From the IMG/VR virus record IMGVR_UViG_3300033273_000059, positions 1 to 21,840 of that record: a DNA stretch of 21,840 nt. One strand, written 5' to 3'. Position 1 is the stretch's first letter. The number at the start of each line of letters is the position of its first letter. The position numbers and the translations under genes are program-made. The notes below the pieces were generated by a model. It saw only the letters and a list, made by a program, of their open reading frames with translations, did not search any database and was not told where the DNA came from. Of the stretch, positions 12,812-20,602 are shown one piece after another. This stretch comes from a virus.

Positions 12812-13385
12812 CAAGCATAGAGGGGAAACGCTCTCTTCTATCTATCTCATTAAGGGACAGCATAAAGGAAATTGTCCATCTTTCTTCATCTGAGTAGTTA
12901 TACAGGACTTCGTGATCAAGATAACCTGGCCAGATCAAAAGATCCGTTTCAGTTGGGATGTGCATATGAATACCAGCGTGGTACGGTTTATGCAGCATCA
13001 TTGCTTCTACAACTGGAGATGGATTGTAAAATTGAATTGCGCCCGAATCTGGATTCGGTACTTTCAAGTAATACGTTCCTGCCATATCACAGCAAGCGTG
13101 GTTGTGTCTAGTCTGATACGATCCAGGTGGATTGATGTTAACCCAACAGTATGCAACTTCCAACTTGTCATCATACTCTGCAATCGCCTCATTTAGAAAC
13201 TGACCAAACTCAGGGTACTCTCTATGCAATTTGTTCTGAGAACGAACTGTAGAGAACCCTGTACCGTTAAAGCGATTGTCTGGTACACAGAACTCTTCAC
13301 GACGACTCATAAGTCTAAACTTAAGTGCTTCGTGAACTTCTGGATCTAACTCTTTGGATCCTCTATATGATGGTACATCAAACAT
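12804..13385 (-). CDS. Putative 2OG-Fe(II) oxygenase, TIGR02466-like
   Basis: From ATG 13385 (eight-base overlap with the gp46 stop, ATGTTTGA) the protein has 193 residues; a TTG two codons earlier is less likely. The core is WVNINPPGSYQTRHNHACCD, with H94-x-H96, then MAGTYYLKVP, TETDLLIWPGYLDHEV with H158, and RWTISFML with R169. This is the same HxH variant plan as the two TIGR02466-like genes near 5.1-6.3 kb, so it is a distant paralogue placed outside that island. The reaction is inferred only from family. Confidence 0.76.
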   Translation of the reverse strand: MFDVPSYRGSKELDPEVHEALKFRLMSRREEFCVPDNRFNGTGFSTVRSQNKLHREYPEFGQFLNEAIAEYDDKLEVAYCWVNINPPGSYQTRHNHACCDMAGTYYLKVPNPDSGAIQFYNPSPVVEAMMLHKPYHAGIHMHIPTETDLLIWPGYLDHEVLYNYSDEERWTISFMLSLNEIDRRERFPSMLDA

Positions 13386-15096
13386 CTTCAATAATTTTAG
13401 AGAAGTTATTTACCTTATCGAATCGTAAGGTGCGTTGAAACTTATCAACCAGGATTTCTCCCTTGTGGGAGATAACAAAGAGATGAGTTTCTGCTCCAAG
13501 TCCCTTCAGAATTTTTAGAAGTTCTTCGGTAGCAGTATTATCTAGACTAGAATCAAAAACTTCATCCAGAATCAAAAGATTCGTAGTGACAGAGTTTTTG
13601 AGTTTCGCGACGTGTCTCCAAGTAAACAAAAGGGAGAGATCAATTTTTTGCTTCTCTCCTTCAGAAAAGGAAGCATATGAGAACTTATCGCGATGCCTAG
13701 ATTTTATCACTTCATTAAACTCTTCGTCAAGAGTGAAGTTAATATATGTGTCCATACTTCCAAGATGTCTGTTGATCGATTGATTGATAACAGGAATGTA
13801 CTTAGAAATAATCTTGGACTTAATTCCACCGTCCTTGAGAAGACTTTGAACAATTTTGTAATCAGAAGATAGTTTACTAACTTCAGAACAATCTTGTTCT
13901 TTCTTTGAATACTCGGCAAGTAAATTATCGAGTATGGTCTTCTCTTTATCGATGTCTGGTTTCTTAGAGAGTCTTTGGACCTCGCTAAGAATCTTAGCGT
14001 TGGTACCCATCAACTTATTCTCTTCGATCTTGAGGGCATCTACGTTGGACTTCAGTTCCCAGAATTTCTTCTGGTCTGCCTGAACAGATTTCATCTGATC
14101 ACGAACTTTCTTTAACTGATCCTCAAGTTGTGTTACCCCATCACCATAATCGGTGAACTTCTTACCCAAGATACCTATCTTGGCATTACGAAACTCTTCG
14201 TCGATAGGTCGTTGACACGTTGGGCAACTGGTGTTGTCGGTGAAGAAAGCAACATCTTTCTGAACCTTGTCGCGTTTCGCTGAAAGTTTTACCAAGATGT
14301 CGCGTACCTTTTTATACTGACCATCCAGTTGCGTTACTTTCTGATCAGATTCACCGACTGCTTTCATCTCTTCGGTGAGAGTTACACACTCAGACTGAAG
14401 AGATAACACCTTATCTTCGTTCTCTTTGAACTGAATGGTAAGGTGTTCGATCCGTTCGTCATTAACACTCGTGAGAGCATCGAGGGTCTTGCGTTGCGAT
14501 GCAACACGTTCTTCTGCAATCTGCATCTCATAGTTACAGTTGCGAAGGGACTCATTGTTATCTTTCACACGCTCTTTGAGGAGCGTATTCATATGTGAAA
14601 AGACTTGAATGTCCAGTAGATCTTCGATAACTTCTCGTCGATGAGCAGCAGGCAACTGCATAAAAGGGACAAAAGTGCTACTGCCAAGAATAACAACCTG
14701 AGTGAAAGACTTGAAGTTGAGTTTGAGAATGCTCTGCTCCAAGTATTTCTGGTAGTCTCTATTTGCTGCATCTTGATCAACGAGTGTACCTTGACGATAG
14801 ATCTCAAAGATACCAGGCTTGATGCCTCGTACCACTTTGTAATTCACAGACCCAATACGAAATTCAATCTCAACAACACATTCCTTTTCGTTGATCGAGT
14901 TTACCAGTTGCGGTTTATTGATCTTACGAAACGGTTTGTTGAACAGAGCAAAGCACAACGCATCAAGCATTGTACTTTTACCAGCACCATTAGATCCGAT
15001 AATCAAAGTGCTTGGTGATTCTGTGAAGTTGATTTCGGTAAACGAGTTACCTGTGCTCAGGAAGTTCTTCCAGCGAATCTTCTCAAACTGAATCAT
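13378..15096 (-). CDS. 46: Recombination endonuclease subunit gp46 (Rad50/SbcC-like ATPase)
   Basis: The protein has 572 residues (T4: about 560). Walker A is GSNGAGKST at 34-42. Two long coiled-coil arms surround a zinc hook CPTC at 291-294. The ABC signature is FSEGEKQK at about 477-484 and Walker B is LLILDEVFD near 507-515, followed by a switch histidine (VISHKGE). With gp47 it resects broken ends for recombination-dependent replication. The start overlaps the upstream small gene by four bases (ATGA) and lacks a Shine-Dalgarno sequence, so translation probably depends on coupling. Confidence 0.94.
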   Translation of the reverse strand: MIQFEKIRWKNFLSTGNSFTEINFTESPSTLIIGSNGAGKSTMLDALCFALFNKPFRKINKPQLVNSINEKECVVEIEFRIGSVNYKVVRGIKPGIFEIYRQGTLVDQDAANRDYQKYLEQSILKLNFKSFTQVVILGSSTFVPFMQLPAAHRREVIEDLLDIQVFSHMNTLLKERVKDNNESLRNCNYEMQIAEERVASQRKTLDALTSVNDERIEHLTIQFKENEDKVLSLQSECVTLTEEMKAVGESDQKVTQLDGQYKKVRDILVKLSAKRDKVQKDVAFFTDNTSCPTCQRPIDEEFRNAKIGILGKKFTDYGDGVTQLEDQLKKVRDQMKSVQADQKKFWELKSNVDALKIEENKLMGTNAKILSEVQRLSKKPDIDKEKTILDNLLAEYSKKEQDCSEVSKLSSDYKIVQSLLKDGGIKSKIISKYIPVINQSINRHLGSMDTYINFTLDEEFNEVIKSRHRDKFSYASFSEGEKQKIDLSLLFTWRHVAKLKNSVTTNLLILDEVFDSSLDNTATEELLKILKGLGAETHLFVISHKGEILVDKFQRTLRFDKVNNFSKIIEDV

Positions 15097-15365
15097 ACGG
15101 GGGGTATCACAAAGTCATTGGGAGAGATAATGGTGTAAGCATATCCGTGAGAGAGGCAATTCTCTTTCACGAGATCTTCTTCCACCTCAGTAATCTCTAA
15201 TTCTCTAGAGAAATTATCACTCTCCTCTAGCATCATATGATAGCGCACTGCGTCATCTCTGTCAACAAAAATCTGCACAACCTTCTCATCGATGGTCTCG
15301 CTATTGACGGCATAGACCCCGCCAGTTTTTGCATCGAGAAGTATGTACATCAGATCTTCATCCAT
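15093..15365 (-). CDS. Small acidic protein between gp47 and gp46
   Basis: The protein has 90 residues from ATG 15365, which shares one base with the gp47 stop (TGATG). It is acidic (MDEDLMYILLDAKTGGVYAV; later ITEVEEDLVKEN) and has an alpha/beta pattern without known motifs. It is coupled on both sides, so it is made in step with the Mre11/Rad50-type subunits. T4 also carries small genes in this region, but I see no specific homology. A regulator or cofactor of the nuclease is possible. Confidence 0.75.
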   Translation of the reverse strand: MDEDLMYILLDAKTGGVYAVNSETIDEKVVQIFVDRDDAVRYHMMLEESDNFSRELEITEVEEDLVKENCLSHGYAYTIISPNDFVIPPV

Positions 15366-16411
15366 CAAATGTTGAGTGCTTCTAAGTATAGAGACTTAAG
15401 GATCGTGACAATGTTCTTCTTATCGATGCTGTCTTCCAAATCATTTACATAGTTTTCGAGGATGGTAACAGTGTCTTCCATTTTAATGGAGTCATCTATG
15501 TCTTCCAATTCCAAGTTAACGTCTTCAATGATTTTGAGATCGGCAACACCGTTCTCCTGAAGACTCTTTACATATCGATCAAACCAGATTTGATTCTCTC
15601 GATTCTGTACGATAAGTTTCACATAAGATCCTTTAAGGTGACTACAGTCAGGAATTTCTGTGTAGTCATTAGCGACATCATCATAGAAGATCTTCGAGAA
15701 GATGTCAAAAGGATTACGAACGAACGTAAGTTTAAGTGTATCAGTATTTAGTACGTGAAACCCACGTTTCTGACCGTAATCATTCCAGTAAAGTTGGTAC
15801 GGATTACCAAGATATTGGATGTTTTCTTTGCGGGACTTCATATGGAAGTGCCCAGAACACACTAAGTCAAACTTACTAAAGGAACTGGGATCGTCCCCGT
15901 GTTCCATACGTACTCCAGGTAGAGACTCAAAACCGTTAAGTTCAAGATGCCCCAAGCACACAGATGCATCACTCTCCTCAATTTGTCTTCGGGTTCCTCC
16001 TCTATTCTCATCGCATATCCAAGGCAGAAGAAGAAACTTGCGGTTATCGAACTGTAACTCAGTAGGTACACTGATAATCGTAATGTTGTCATACCCCTTA
16101 AGAAGTGCTTCTGGTGCGTTGATCTTTAGAGTGTTCTTATAGTAGATATCGTGGTTACCCAGCAACATCCACATATGAACACCCTCATCACGAAGGGGAT
16201 CAAACCACATTTCCTTGGCAGAGTCAAGGGAAAAGAAGTTAATACTCTTTCGTTTGTCGAAGGTATCACCCAAACAAATAACGTGCTTGATGTTGTTCTT
16301 CCTGATATAGGGTAACACTACCCCAGTATAGAACTGCTGATACTTATCAATGAAGACTTGGTTGTCATTACGAACACCGAAATGTTGATCGGTAATCAAA
16401 AGAATCTTCAA
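15365..16411 (-). CDS. 47: Recombination endonuclease subunit gp47 (Mre11/SbcD-like)
   Basis: The protein has 348 residues (T4: 339). The calcineurin-like phosphoesterase motifs are in order: D8-x-H10 (LLITDQHFG), GDTFD at 48-52, GNHD at 85-88, GH near 154, and SGHFH at 186-190. The start codon is TTG at 16411: no ATG is available before the catalytic DxH, and a GGAGG lies six bases upstream. The TTG overlaps the previous stop as TTGA. With gp46 it forms the end-processing nuclease for recombination and replication restart. Confidence 0.94.
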   Translation of the reverse strand: MKILLITDQHFGVRNDNQVFIDKYQQFYTGVVLPYIRKNNIKHVICLGDTFDKRKSINFFSLDSAKEMWFDPLRDEGVHMWMLLGNHDIYYKNTLKINAPEALLKGYDNITIISVPTELQFDNRKFLLLPWICDENRGGTRRQIEESDASVCLGHLELNGFESLPGVRMEHGDDPSSFSKFDLVCSGHFHMKSRKENIQYLGNPYQLYWNDYGQKRGFHVLNTDTLKLTFVRNPFDIFSKIFYDDVANDYTEIPDCSHLKGSYVKLIVQNRENQIWFDRYVKSLQENGVADLKIIEDVNLELEDIDDSIKMEDTVTILENYVNDLEDSIDKKNIVTILKSLYLEALNI

Positions 16412-16701
16412 AGTTTTCCTCCAACAAAACCATCATTAACGACACGAGAGTATTCATCAAGGTTACCCTCTTGAATTGCTTTCAAGTGCCAACGTGTGAC
16501 TGAAAGAACTGTATCATACTCAAGACCAGTGATGAAGTGCTGTCCCAGAGGTTCTTTTAGAATACTGGTATGTAGACCAAAACGAGTCTTCATAATATAG
16601 AAGCAATCGTCAATCCATTCAACATCTTCTGGGATGTTGGTTTCCACGGTACCACCGAATGAGGTACTCAGTTTAGACTGCTTCTGTTTCGTTTCCTGCA
16701 T
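16408..16701 (-). CDS. Hypothetical protein, 97 aa, before gp47
   Basis: The protein has 97 residues. The middle (WIDDCFYIMKTRFGLHTSI) is followed by a helical section (YDTVLSVTRWHLKAIQEGNL), and it ends GFVGGKL. No motif is recognised. It begins inside the end of the 73-residue gene (29-base overlap), and its final codons contain the GGAGG ribosome site for gp47, so it is part of the gp55-gp47 message. Confidence 0.75.
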   Translation of the reverse strand: MQETKQKQSKLSTSFGGTVETNIPEDVEWIDDCFYIMKTRFGLHTSILKEPLGQHFITGLEYDTVLSVTRWHLKAIQEGNLDEYSRVVNDGFVGGKL

Positions 16702-16894
16702 CTGGTTTGTTAAATCCGAAAGGTCCTTCTTTTGATTCTAGCGCAAGTTTCAGTGCAACACCACCGACTGCTTCCATAACTTTAAGAATGTCTTCTGGTT
16801 TTGCACCTTCACCTAGTTCTTTAGCAACGTACCAATACTTTGGCCAGAATGTTTCTCCTGCCTTTTTGTAGTCTTCAAGTGTAAGTAGTTTCAT
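16673..16894 (-). CDS. Hypothetical protein, 73 aa, after gp55
   Basis: The protein has 73 residues (MKLLTLEDYKKAGETFWPKY), mostly helical with a Gly/Pro-rich end. No domain is recognised. It starts two bases after the gp55 stop and overlaps the next gene by 29 bases, so it depends on the gp55 transcript. Low complexity is not evident, and the codon pattern resembles its neighbours. Confidence 0.72.
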   Translation of the reverse strand: MKLLTLEDYKKAGETFWPKYWYVAKELGEGAKPEDILKVMEAVGGVALKLALESKEGPFGFNKPDAGNETEAV

Positions 16895-16896
16895 AA

Positions 16897-17367
16897 TTAA
16901 TAACGATTGTTCATTTCGATACGAGACTTAATTCCATTGTACATTGCATTATCGGAACTGTCATCGGTATGGAAGACTTGATCGAATCCAGACTTCTCTA
17001 CGATCTTTTCTCTTATTGCCTGCTGTCTCTTCTCTTTAGCAATACGTCTCAGGAATGCGTAGTACACGATCTGAGTAAAGTATGCGAAAGGATTCTTAGA
17101 CTTTTCTGGATTGAAGTTATCAATATATTGAACACAGTTCTCATATCCATCTGCGATCATATCGTCCTTGTACATATAGTTGATGAAGTTAGGACGATAA
17201 GAAAGGTGAGTGGCAATCTTTAGGAAGCATTCACCAAGGTATTCATCGATACGAGGTTTCTCTTTTCCAGCATCAGCAGCACGTTGTACCTTTGCCTTGT
17301 ACTGAATCAGAACTTCCAAGAACTTGGCATTGTCTACGTAGTGTTGATTTTTAGAACGTTTTGTCAT
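16897..17367 (-). CDS. 55: Late-transcription sigma factor gp55
   Basis: The 156-residue form starts at ATG 17367 (MTKRSKNQHYVDNAKFLEVL), which aligns with the T4 start; an ATG at 17379 is an alternative. The central region (DDMIADGYENCVQYIDNFNP, KSKNPFAYFTQIVYYAF, LRRIAKEKR) is the sigma region-2-like core that binds RNA polymerase and reads the late -10 element. T4 gp55 (185 aa) ends with a clamp-binding motif, SLDFLYE. That motif is absent here; the protein stops at SRIEMNNRY. It would read the CTAAATA promoters in this window. Two sigma70-like promoters precede it, fitting expression before the late phase. Confidence 0.92.
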   Translation of the reverse strand: MTKRSKNQHYVDNAKFLEVLIQYKAKVQRAADAGKEKPRIDEYLGECFLKIATHLSYRPNFINYMYKDDMIADGYENCVQYIDNFNPEKSKNPFAYFTQIVYYAFLRRIAKEKRQQAIREKIVEKSGFDQVFHTDDSSDNAMYNGIKSRIEMNNRY

Positions 17368-17406
17368 TAAAACACCCATAGTATTTGTGCCGAATTCATA
17401 ACAAAC

Positions 17407-17435
17407 ACTTTACAGAATTAGCATCACTTTGTCAA
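17407..17435 (-). promoter_or_regulatory. Sigma70-like promoter P1 before gp55
   Basis: The minus strand has TTGACA (17435-17430), a 17-base spacer, and TAAAGT (17412-17407). Spacing and the -35 box are perfect. Transcription would start about 20 bases before the first possible gp55 ATG. An odd-centred palindrome (17430-17444, arms TGTCAAG/CTTGACA) covers the -35 box. Confidence 0.7.
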
Positions 17436-17459
17436 GGCTTGACACTCTGCTAATAACTA

Positions 17460-17488
17460 ATTATAATCAACACTGTAAGGGTTGCCAA
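17460..17488 (-). promoter_or_regulatory. Sigma70-like promoter P2 before gp55
   Basis: The minus strand has TTGGCA (17488-17483), a 17-base spacer, and a perfect TATAAT (17465-17460). It lies about 53 bases upstream of P1, in the longest non-coding gap of the window (17380-17512). Two promoters in tandem before the late sigma gene imply use of host RNA polymerase early in infection. Confidence 0.7.
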
Positions 17489-17502
17489 ATACTCTTAGAG
17501 CT

Positions 17503-17509
17503 TATTTAG
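17503..17509 (-). promoter_or_regulatory. Possible late promoter (CTAAATA) in the gp55 upstream gap
   Basis: CTAAATA on the minus strand lies just past the stop of the 143-residue gene and upstream of both sigma70-like promoters. It would allow gp55 and the genes beyond it to be transcribed late as well. The same heptamer also occurs by chance inside several genes, so context is the only support. Confidence 0.45.
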
Positions 17510-17512
17510 AGA

Positions 17513-17944
17513 TTACTTATTAAAGAGATCTTCTAAAGATTTACGAGCTTGATCTACTTTACCAATGAGTCCCATTGATTCACTGATCTCAACTTCTCGT
17601 TCAGACTCATCAACATCTTCTAGATTGTACTCCCGACGAACAAACATTTTGTACATCATCTTTGCTTCAGTGGATTGAGGAGCAATGGAGATGATCTGAG
17701 TCTCAGGGATAATGTAGAAGTCTTCTTCAGAAAAGACCATCCACTTTTTCAATCCAATGATCATTGCTCGCTTGTTCTCTTGAACAGTTTCTGTTGTGTG
17801 TGCCTTTGCGGGGTTAGACATAAACACAATGTCACTACCGTCTGTGTCTTGAACAACAAGCATCTTGGCAAGGACTTCTGCACCGTCTGTTAGTTTGGCG
17901 GTACCATAGAATTCTTCGTCGTGTCGGATGTAACCTAAGGACAT
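17513..17944 (-). CDS. Conserved hypothetical protein with C-terminal clamp-binding-like motif
   Basis: The protein has 143 residues. Residues 1-100 alternate short beta strands (VLAKMLVVQDTDGSDIVFMS; then KKWMVFSEEDFYIIPE), suggesting a small barrel such as an Sm or SH3-like fold. The last third is acidic and helical and ends ARKSLEDLFNK. That ending resembles the short hydrophobic tails by which T4 gp43, gp55 and gp33 bind the gp45 clamp. It lies one base after uvsW and directly before gp55. A gp33-like late co-activator role is a hypothesis from position and tail only; no direct sequence match to gp33 is claimed. Confidence 0.78.
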   Translation of the reverse strand: MSLGYIRHDEEFYGTAKLTDGAEVLAKMLVVQDTDGSDIVFMSNPAKAHTTETVQENKRAMIIGLKKWMVFSEEDFYIIPETQIISIAPQSTEAKMMYKMFVRREYNLEDVDESEREVEISESMGLIGKVDQARKSLEDLFNK

Positions 17945-17945
17945 A

Positions 17946-19412
17946 CTAATCTTTACCTTTTAGATTGATCTCGGTGATGGAGTAGTCAAATTTCTCTTCC
18001 TTGTACGTTTTGACCCTAAAGATCATATGGTTCAAGGTTGCATTACGATGATGGTCATTACTAATGTCATCAGCAAAATCATAAAGATAGGCACACGCTT
18101 TGGAATCGTGTTTCCTTAGTGCTCTACCAATAGATTGTAAGTTTCGTATTCTTGATTTAGATGGTGAAGCGAATATGACATTGTGCAAGTTCTTAATATT
18201 GATTCCAGTGGAGAAAGTTCCATAGGATGCCAACACGATGGCATTATCAGTAGACTCACAAATTTGTCTTACTTGCTCCCGTTCATCAGTGTCAGTGCCA
18301 CCGTGAACAAAGAACAGTTGTTTGTTGTTCCCCTTACTATTTAGCAACTCCCACAAAGGGTTACCGTGTTTCTCAATGTAGTTGAACAAAATGAGAGTGT
18401 TACCATTCAAATCTCTAGCAAGAGATGTAATAATCTTGTTCCGTTGTTTATGTGAGATGATGTACTCAATCTCGTCCTGATAACTCTCAAAGAATTGGTA
18501 GTCGTGCTTACACACCAAGATATTGATCTTCAGTTCAGAAAGATGTCCTTCCTTCTGAAGTTGTTCTGTGCGAATAACTCTTTCAACTGGACCAAACAAT
18601 CCTTCCAGAACAAGTTGATGAGTCTCTGTACCATCAAGGGTACCTGTCAGACCCACACGATATTTACAACCGTGCATCTTTGTCAGAAGATTTGTCAGCG
18701 ACTTTGCTTTGAAGAGGTGCGCTTCATCTCCGATAACAACATCAAACCTATTAAAGAAATTGCGAGGCTCCTTGTAGATAGACTGCCACGTAGATATGAT
18801 AACAGGACTTCCTGTATAGCGGTCCTTTCCTCCATACACTTTGGAGCAATATTCCCTTGCATTCCATCCATACTGTTCAAAGTCCTTGTACATTTGTTCA
18901 ACCAAACTTGTGTTTGGTACAACCAACAGAATTTCTCTCTTATGTTGCAAATGCCATCTGATCAAACAATAAATTATGAAGGATTTCCCAGACCCAGTTG
19001 GTGATAGTAGAAGCCTTCTGTGATACTTAATAGCAGTATAAAGTCCTCGTAACTGGTAACCTCTTGCCTTGAAAGGCAGACCGAGAGATCTAACAAAACT
19101 TGTAACTGACTCAGGGGTGACAAATTCTTCCTCGTCTGCAGGGATACCATAATACTTAGACTCTTTTATCTCATACTCGTAGCTTTTCTTATCTAACCAT
19201 TCGACCAGATAATCGTAGAGACCCACATACAACTCACCGTTACCAGGAGAATACAAGCGAATCTTTCCGTCCCAATACTTGTATCGTCTTTGTCGTTGTA
19301 AAAACTTTGCGTTGGGAACTTCAAAGGTAAAGTAGTCAGATAACTCTTGGTGGACTGACGGTTCAGCATCAAGGTGCAAGAAGACTTCGTTCTTCTTAGT
19401 AATGACAATCAT
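17946..19412 (-). CDS. uvsW: UvsW superfamily-2 helicase
   Basis: The protein has 488 residues (T4: 503). Helicase motifs appear in order: Walker A SPTGSGKS at 137-144, DEAH at 229-232, TGT at 256-258, and motif VI QSIGRALR at 426-433. An N-terminal region of about 110 residues precedes the helicase core, as in T4. UvsW unwinds R-loops and branched DNA, ending origin-driven replication and promoting recombination-dependent replication. Its ATG follows the UvsY stop directly (TAA-ATG), so the recombination genes are co-translated. Confidence 0.94.
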   Translation of the reverse strand: MIVITKKNEVFLHLDAEPSVHQELSDYFTFEVPNAKFLQRQRRYKYWDGKIRLYSPGNGELYVGLYDYLVEWLDKKSYEYEIKESKYYGIPADEEEFVTPESVTSFVRSLGLPFKARGYQLRGLYTAIKYHRRLLLSPTGSGKSFIIYCLIRWHLQHKREILLVVPNTSLVEQMYKDFEQYGWNAREYCSKVYGGKDRYTGSPVIISTWQSIYKEPRNFFNRFDVVIGDEAHLFKAKSLTNLLTKMHGCKYRVGLTGTLDGTETHQLVLEGLFGPVERVIRTEQLQKEGHLSELKINILVCKHDYQFFESYQDEIEYIISHKQRNKIITSLARDLNGNTLILFNYIEKHGNPLWELLNSKGNNKQLFFVHGGTDTDEREQVRQICESTDNAIVLASYGTFSTGINIKNLHNVIFASPSKSRIRNLQSIGRALRKHDSKACAYLYDFADDISNDHHRNATLNHMIFRVKTYKEEKFDYSITEINLKGKD

Positions 19413-19841
19413 TTAGAATCCTGCTTCAAATCTCCTGTGTTCGAGCGCGTTTTTGATGTGGTAAGTTCGACTGTTGATTTGTTTGAGCACGCCCTCAATA
19501 TAATTTATGAGAGTTTCGAAATATGCAATTTTTAGTTGCTGTTTCTGAATGTCCTCATCCGCTTCCATAAATGTATCGATGTCACCCTTCAAGATCTTTA
19601 GATCGAAAGGTTGTTCAGCGTACACTTTGGCATCTGCTTTTCCTGTGTAATACAACCACTTGTCCCTCATAAGGGTACGCAGTTTGATGCGACTCTCGGA
19701 GAGTATGAGATTGTATTTCGAATAATAATCTTGGTATTTGGCGTGGAGAGATGGAATCTTGAGGGACTCTTGATCTAATTTGTCCTCATCAAATACACAG
19801 TCAGCAGCCCAAGACTGCTTGACCATTTCAAGTGGATCCAT
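19413..19841 (-). CDS. uvsY: UvsY recombination mediator
   Basis: The protein has 142 residues (T4: 137). It is highly helical and charged, and it ends in HRRFEAGF, very close to the T4 ending RAFEAGK. The central YYTGKADAKVYAEQPFD corresponds to T4 YYSGRGDGDEF. UvsY loads the UvsX recombinase onto gp32-coated single-stranded DNA. The gene pair uvsY-uvsW is conserved. UvsX itself is not in this window. Confidence 0.92.
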   Translation of the reverse strand: MDPLEMVKQSWAADCVFDEDKLDQESLKIPSLHAKYQDYYSKYNLILSESRIKLRTLMRDKWLYYTGKADAKVYAEQPFDLKILKGDIDTFMEADEDIQKQQLKIAYFETLINYIEGVLKQINSRTYHIKNALEHRRFEAGF

Positions 19842-19843
19842 AA

Positions 19844-20392
19844 TTAACTTAGTTTGTCAATGCGGTTACCGTTCAAGTCTTGGACTTGGAACGAAAGGTA
19901 ATCAAATTCTACTGTGGCAGTGAAGTAATCGGTGTCCGTCAAAGACGCATCAAACTCAAGCGTTGTGAGTGATGTGGGGTTCAGGTCTTTGAACGAAATG
20001 TTGAACTTGGGTTGGTAACTAGAGTTCAATACTGTCAGTGTACCATCTGCATATGGGAACGCACCGATACCAGGTTCTGTGTCGAGTTTTTCAAACGTTT
20101 CTCTCTCGGAGAAGTTATCGGGTACACCAAGACCACGCATCCAGTTGTGCAGGATCATATAGTTTTCAAGATCCTCATCAACCATAAAACGGAGAGTAAA
20201 GTTTTGATACTCCAAGGTACCATCTCTATAGATGGAACGATACGGAGTCTCCTGCTCTACCAGTTTCAGTTGAATACCTGGGATGTTTGCAGACTGTGCA
20301 AAGTAAGATACCTTGGGATACTTGCCAAGAGAAAAACGGAAACCGCCTGGGCTGAGGAAATTCCTATTAGTTAACTGTGAAGGGAAGGTCAT
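19844..20392 (-). CDS. 3: Tail tube-type protein, probable tail completion protein gp3
   Basis: The protein has 182 residues. The N-terminal part (NRNFLSPGGFRFSLGKYPKV, then SYFAQSANIPG) and the middle YQNFTLRFMVDEDLENYMIL plus HNWMRGLG match the tail-tube fold shared by T4-type gp19, gp54 and gp3. In cyanophages the gene between gp23 and uvsY is usually called gp3, the protein at the head-proximal tip of the tail; I favour that on synteny and length (T4: 176). A late promoter lies 25 bases before the start, as fits a structural gene. It could instead be another tube-family protein. Confidence 0.72.
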   Translation of the reverse strand: MTFPSQLTNRNFLSPGGFRFSLGKYPKVSYFAQSANIPGIQLKLVEQETPYRSIYRDGTLEYQNFTLRFMVDEDLENYMILHNWMRGLGVPDNFSERETFEKLDTEPGIGAFPYADGTLTVLNSSYQPKFNISFKDLNPTSLTTLEFDASLTDTDYFTATVEFDYLSFQVQDLNGNRIDKLS

Positions 20393-20417
20393 ATTTTAGC
20401 GGATGTTCCGTCACAGT

Positions 20418-20424
20418 TATTTAG
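20418..20424 (-). promoter_or_regulatory. Late promoter (CTAAATA) before probable gp3
   Basis: CTAAATAACTG on the minus strand (20424-20414) is identical over 11 bases to the element at 2604-2594. The TAA is also the stop of the 49-residue gene. The ATG of the tail protein follows after about 25 bases. Confidence 0.65.
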
Positions 20425-20570
20425 TCACGATACTCCTGAAGAATGTCGAGAACTCTGTTTAGTGCTTCGTGAGCACCATCGTGCCAATCACCATTTTTGT
20501 GAGACCAAGAACCATCGTAGAGTTGGTTCTTCAGTTTCAGAACACGTACTTCAATGTCTTTTTTAGTCAT
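20421..20570 (-). CDS. Small hypothetical protein, 49 aa, between gp23 and gp3
   Basis: An ATG at 20570, preceded by GAGG six bases upstream, opens a 49-codon frame: MTKKDIEVRVLKLKNQLYDG, a His/Trp-rich middle (SHKNGDWHDGAHEALNR), and an end in LQEYRD. It is helical and amphipathic, and the ribosome site is good for so small a gene. It follows the gp23 terminator, so it needs read-through or its own promoter; only an imperfect AT-rich sequence is visible upstream. Function is unknown. Confidence 0.7.
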   Translation of the reverse strand: MTKKDIEVRVLKLKNQLYDGSWSHKNGDWHDGAHEALNRVLDILQEYRD

Positions 20571-20602
20571 TGAATTCCTCGGCATAGTTTATTTCTATCT
20601 AT

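Noticed and set aside
17380-17512. Possible tRNA or small RNA in the longest gap
   Set aside because: No cloverleaf or stable structure beyond the short palindrome is visible; the gap is explained by promoters.
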